Assembly (NCBI GenBank): GCA_021107345.1
Contig: JAIOSX010000359.1
Span: 1-6,239, forward strand
Source: Candidatus Aegiribacteria sp.
GTDB lineage: Bacteria > Fermentibacterota > Fermentibacteria > Fermentibacterales > Fermentibacteraceae
Direction: 5' to 3'
DNA: 6,239 bases
The notes under the pieces were generated by a model. The model was not told the DNA's origin. It searched no databases and saw only the letters and a program-made list of their open reading frames with translations. A program made the position numbers and the translations under genes. Shown here piece by piece: positions 4,556-6,239 of the stretch; the stretch's first letter is position 1; every line of letters begins with the position of its first letter.

Positions 4556-5458
4556 ATGATCCTGCTGGCATACGTACTCGCAAATGTGCTTCTGGCTGAA
4601 TGGGCCGATGATATGGTCTACATACATGAGTGGGGCGTAATAGAAATGGATGAGCTTTTCCTTAAAGCCAGCGGCTGCCCGGACGGGTACATCGACGAGT
4701 TCGGTTACATCCAGGAGTATCCAATGCCTGAGGTTACCGCTCCGGTTGTGTATTTCTACGGAGCTGACTGCTCCGGTACTTTCACTGTGAGGATCCTCGA
4801 AGGTTCCTTTACCCTGCTGCTGCCTTACCCGGACTCGCTTGCTTACGAGATTGACGTGGGGGTTTATTATTCTGCCGTCTGGGAGAACCTGACGATCACC
4901 TCTTTCGAGCCGTTAGCCGATGCAACCACGGAAGCAACAATCGTGACTACAGGACCGGAGTATGAGAACTGCTTCGACTGGGCCGTTCCTTTCTGGCGCA
5001 TGGTTCCTGCAAATCAAATTCGCTATCCATCTACGGGATACGATGATGTCTTCATCTATTACGAATCGATAATGAGTAATCCTTCGATATTCATCGGGGA
5101 CTACTACAACCACGTCGGTGAAGCCCTGATCTTCTTTCGCGAGGACGGGGAGATGGTGTGCGTGAATGCAACTGTACCCATTGAATCAGATGCAGTTGGA
5201 GAGACTCTTTCAGATCTGGAGATAATGGCGGTGCTGTACAGCTGGGGTGACGGAGCTATGCTTTCTGAAGAGATCGCTGCTCTCTGGAAAACATGGAAAC
5301 CACTTCTCAGAACCAGATGCAAACTTGAGAATCGTACCCTGATGCTCTTCCCGCTGACAGACCGGCAGGAGAGTATTGTCAGCACCCTCAGCTTCGTACC
5401 TGATGCAAATATACTGGTTCACTATGAAAGACTCCTTCTGGGGCTGGGAGACATCTGA
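4556..5458 (+). CDS. secreted HEWG-motif protein of unknown function
   Basis: Codes for 300 residues. Residues 1-14 (MILLAYVLANVLLA) form a short hydrophobic export signal. Directly after it comes VYIHEWGVIEMDE (21-33), then TAPVVYFYGADCS (61-73), a beta-rich middle with FWRMVPANQIRYP (146-158) and FIYYES (166-171), EALIFFREDGEM (189-200), and a helical segment ILY-like AVLYSWGDGAMLSEEIAALW (225-244) followed by RTLMLFPLTDRQE (260-272). This order matches what I recall of large bacterial hypothetical proteins that open with (V/I)HEWGT and carry PVxYFY, common in Planctomycetes, Verrucomicrobia and related groups; no activity is established that I know of. The His-Glu pair is an appealing metal or catalytic site, but that is inference. 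The protein is acidic, exported, and appears to be a single-gene unit. Confidence 0.75.
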   Translation: MILLAYVLANVLLAEWADDMVYIHEWGVIEMDELFLKASGCPDGYIDEFGYIQEYPMPEVTAPVVYFYGADCSGTFTVRILEGSFTLLLPYPDSLAYEIDVGVYYSAVWENLTITSFEPLADATTEATIVTTGPEYENCFDWAVPFWRMVPANQIRYPSTGYDDVFIYYESIMSNPSIFIGDYYNHVGEALIFFREDGEMVCVNATVPIESDAVGETLSDLEIMAVLYSWGDGAMLSEEIAALWKTWKPLLRTRCKLENRTLMLFPLTDRQESIVSTLSFVPDANILVHYERLLLGLGDI

Positions 5459-5521
5459 AGCGAATTTGCATTATCCCAAAAAGGGAACTACAGTTCTGCA
5501 TATATGAACAACGAATAAGGT

Positions 5522-5551
5522 TTGACTCCTATGCGTTTATGATGCTATTGT
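5522..5551 (+). promoter_or_regulatory. candidate promoter of the beta-helix lipoprotein gene
   Basis: TTGACT (5522-5527, five of six -35 bases) and TATTGT (5546-5551, four of six -10 bases) are 18 bases apart. They fall about 50 bases before the GTG start, in the 140-base gap after the HEWG gene. The better -10 lookalike TATGAT (5538-5543) is too close to the -35. Confidence 0.35.
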
Positions 5552-5587
5552 TCTGATACGGAAATGCAGTGGTTGTTTTTCTTTATT

Positions 5588-5593
5588 GGGAGG
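5588..5593 (+). promoter_or_regulatory. ribosome binding site for the lipoprotein gene (GTG start)
   Basis: GGGAGG is placed 5 bases before GTG 5599 and selects that non-ATG start, which is immediately followed by the signal sequence. Confidence 0.65.
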
Positions 5594-5598
5594 TTCTT

Positions 5599-6239
5599 GT
5601 GAGATATGCAGTGGTCCTTTTAATTGCAGTCCTGGCTGCAGGATGTTCAAATCCTCAGAGTTCAAATCCGGCGGGAGAGAGTTTCTACGTTTCCACAACG
5701 GGGGATGATTCTAATTCAGGTTCTTCGGACAGCCCATGGAAAACCATTCAGTATGGTGTGAATCAGATGCAGTCCGGCATGACCCTGCGGATAATGGCAG
5801 GTACTTATACCGAGAGAGTTGCGCTTTCAGTAAGTATCAGCTTGAGTTCCGAGGGTATTCTTATAACGAACAATGGCGACGGTAGCGTGATTATTGACGG
5901 AACCGGCGTAACGATTCCAACGGATTTCGGTGGGCTGTTTGAGATTACCGACAGCCAGAACATTACCCTCAACGGTCTTACGGTACAGAATGTTACCGGA
6001 GGTATGAACTCCATGGGGATTCTGGTTGATGCTTCAAGTGATATTACCATTCAGGCCTGTACAACCTGGAACACCTCTTCTTCCGGTATCGGAGTATGGG
6101 ACTGCAGCAATATTAGTATTGACTCGTGCGATGTTGGAAGAGCCTGCAACGGAGGAGAGCAGGAGTGCATAACCGTTGCTGTAACTAATGGTTTTGCTAT
6201 CAGGTACTGCACAGTACACGACGGAGCCGGAGGAGTTTA
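5599..6239 (+). CDS. lipoprotein with DUF1565-like opening and right-handed beta-helix (3' end outside window)
   Basis: The frame is open from GTG 5599 to the right edge (213 codons and 2 bases), with no stop. Residues 1-16 (MRYAVVLLIAVLAAGC) are a lipoprotein signal; Cys16 would be lipidated after cleavage at AAG|C. A Ser/Asn-rich linker follows, then SFYVSTTGDDSNSGSSDSPW and KTIQYGVNQMQSGMTLRIMA plus GTYTERV, the classic DUF1565 / pectin-lyase-like opening (YVS..G.D...G....PW.TI......v..GdtI.i..GtY.E.v). From about residue 75 short rungs repeat: VIIDGTGVTI, FEITDSQNITLNGLTVQNVT, GILVDASSDITIQAC, GIGVWDCSNISIDSCDVGRA. These form a right-handed parallel beta-helix, a fold of surface polysaccharide lyases, adhesins and carbohydrate-binding proteins. 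Catalytic residues cannot be judged from this part. Likely anchored in the outer membrane and facing the surface or periplasm. Confidence 0.85.
   Translation, partial: MRYAVVLLIAVLAAGCSNPQSSNPAGESFYVSTTGDDSNSGSSDSPWKTIQYGVNQMQSGMTLRIMAGTYTERVALSVSISLSSEGILITNNGDGSVIIDGTGVTIPTDFGGLFEITDSQNITLNGLTVQNVTGGMNSMGILVDASSDITIQACTTWNTSSSGIGVWDCSNISIDSCDVGRACNGGEQECITVAVTNGFAIRYCTVHDGAGGV

Noticed and set aside
5474..5486. TCCC-AAAAA-GGGA hairpin after the HEWG gene as a terminator
   Set aside because: The stem is only 4 bp and no T-run follows it on the plus strand.
1607..5552. shared 11-mer ATGCTATTGTT ahead of two genes (1607-1617 and 5542-5552)
   Set aside because: A match of this length is expected by chance in a window this size, and the two sites sit differently relative to their promoters.

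Overview
This window looks like chromosomal DNA from an uncultivated Gram-negative bacterium of roughly balanced base composition. Four of the proteins carry export signals: a Sec-type signal peptide on a SIMPL-domain protein, a lipobox on a beta-helix lipoprotein, and short hydrophobic N-termini on two others. An FCB-type or candidate-phylum host (for example Fermentibacterota-like) would fit the mix, but this is a guess; the sequence holds no taxonomic marker.

Layout, left to right. (1) 1-440, + strand: the last 145 residues of a large protein resembling the C-terminus of TcA-like insecticidal Tc-toxin subunits. (2) 441-756: a gap with small hairpins and, on the minus strand, a protein-like stretch that may be a decayed gene end. 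(3) 757-1410, +: a small acidic secreted protein with a DxDxDG calcium-loop-like motif. (4) 1411-1631: a gap ending in a strong sigma-70-like promoter whose -10 box lies in the middle of a long inverted repeat. (5) 1632-3231, +: a two-gene operon of overlapping genes, an AbiEii/DUF6036-type nucleotidyltransferase followed by a winged-helix protein. This pair resembles a type IV-like toxin-antitoxin or defence module, with the inverted repeat as the likely autoregulatory operator. (6) 3232-3670: a gap with another coding-like fragment and a strong hairpin that terminates the next gene. (7) 3671-4390, minus: a SIMPL (DUF541) periplasmic protein. (8) 4556-5458, +, divergent from it: a secreted protein with a HEWG motif and unknown function. 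(9) 5599 to the right edge, +: the start of a lipoprotein with a DUF1565-like opening followed by a right-handed parallel beta-helix.

Apart from the nucleotidyltransferase/winged-helix operon, the genes look like independent single-gene units, each with its own ribosome binding site. The operon is the part most likely to be a discrete biological system. The coding-like fragments around it suggest a region where genes have been gained and lost.
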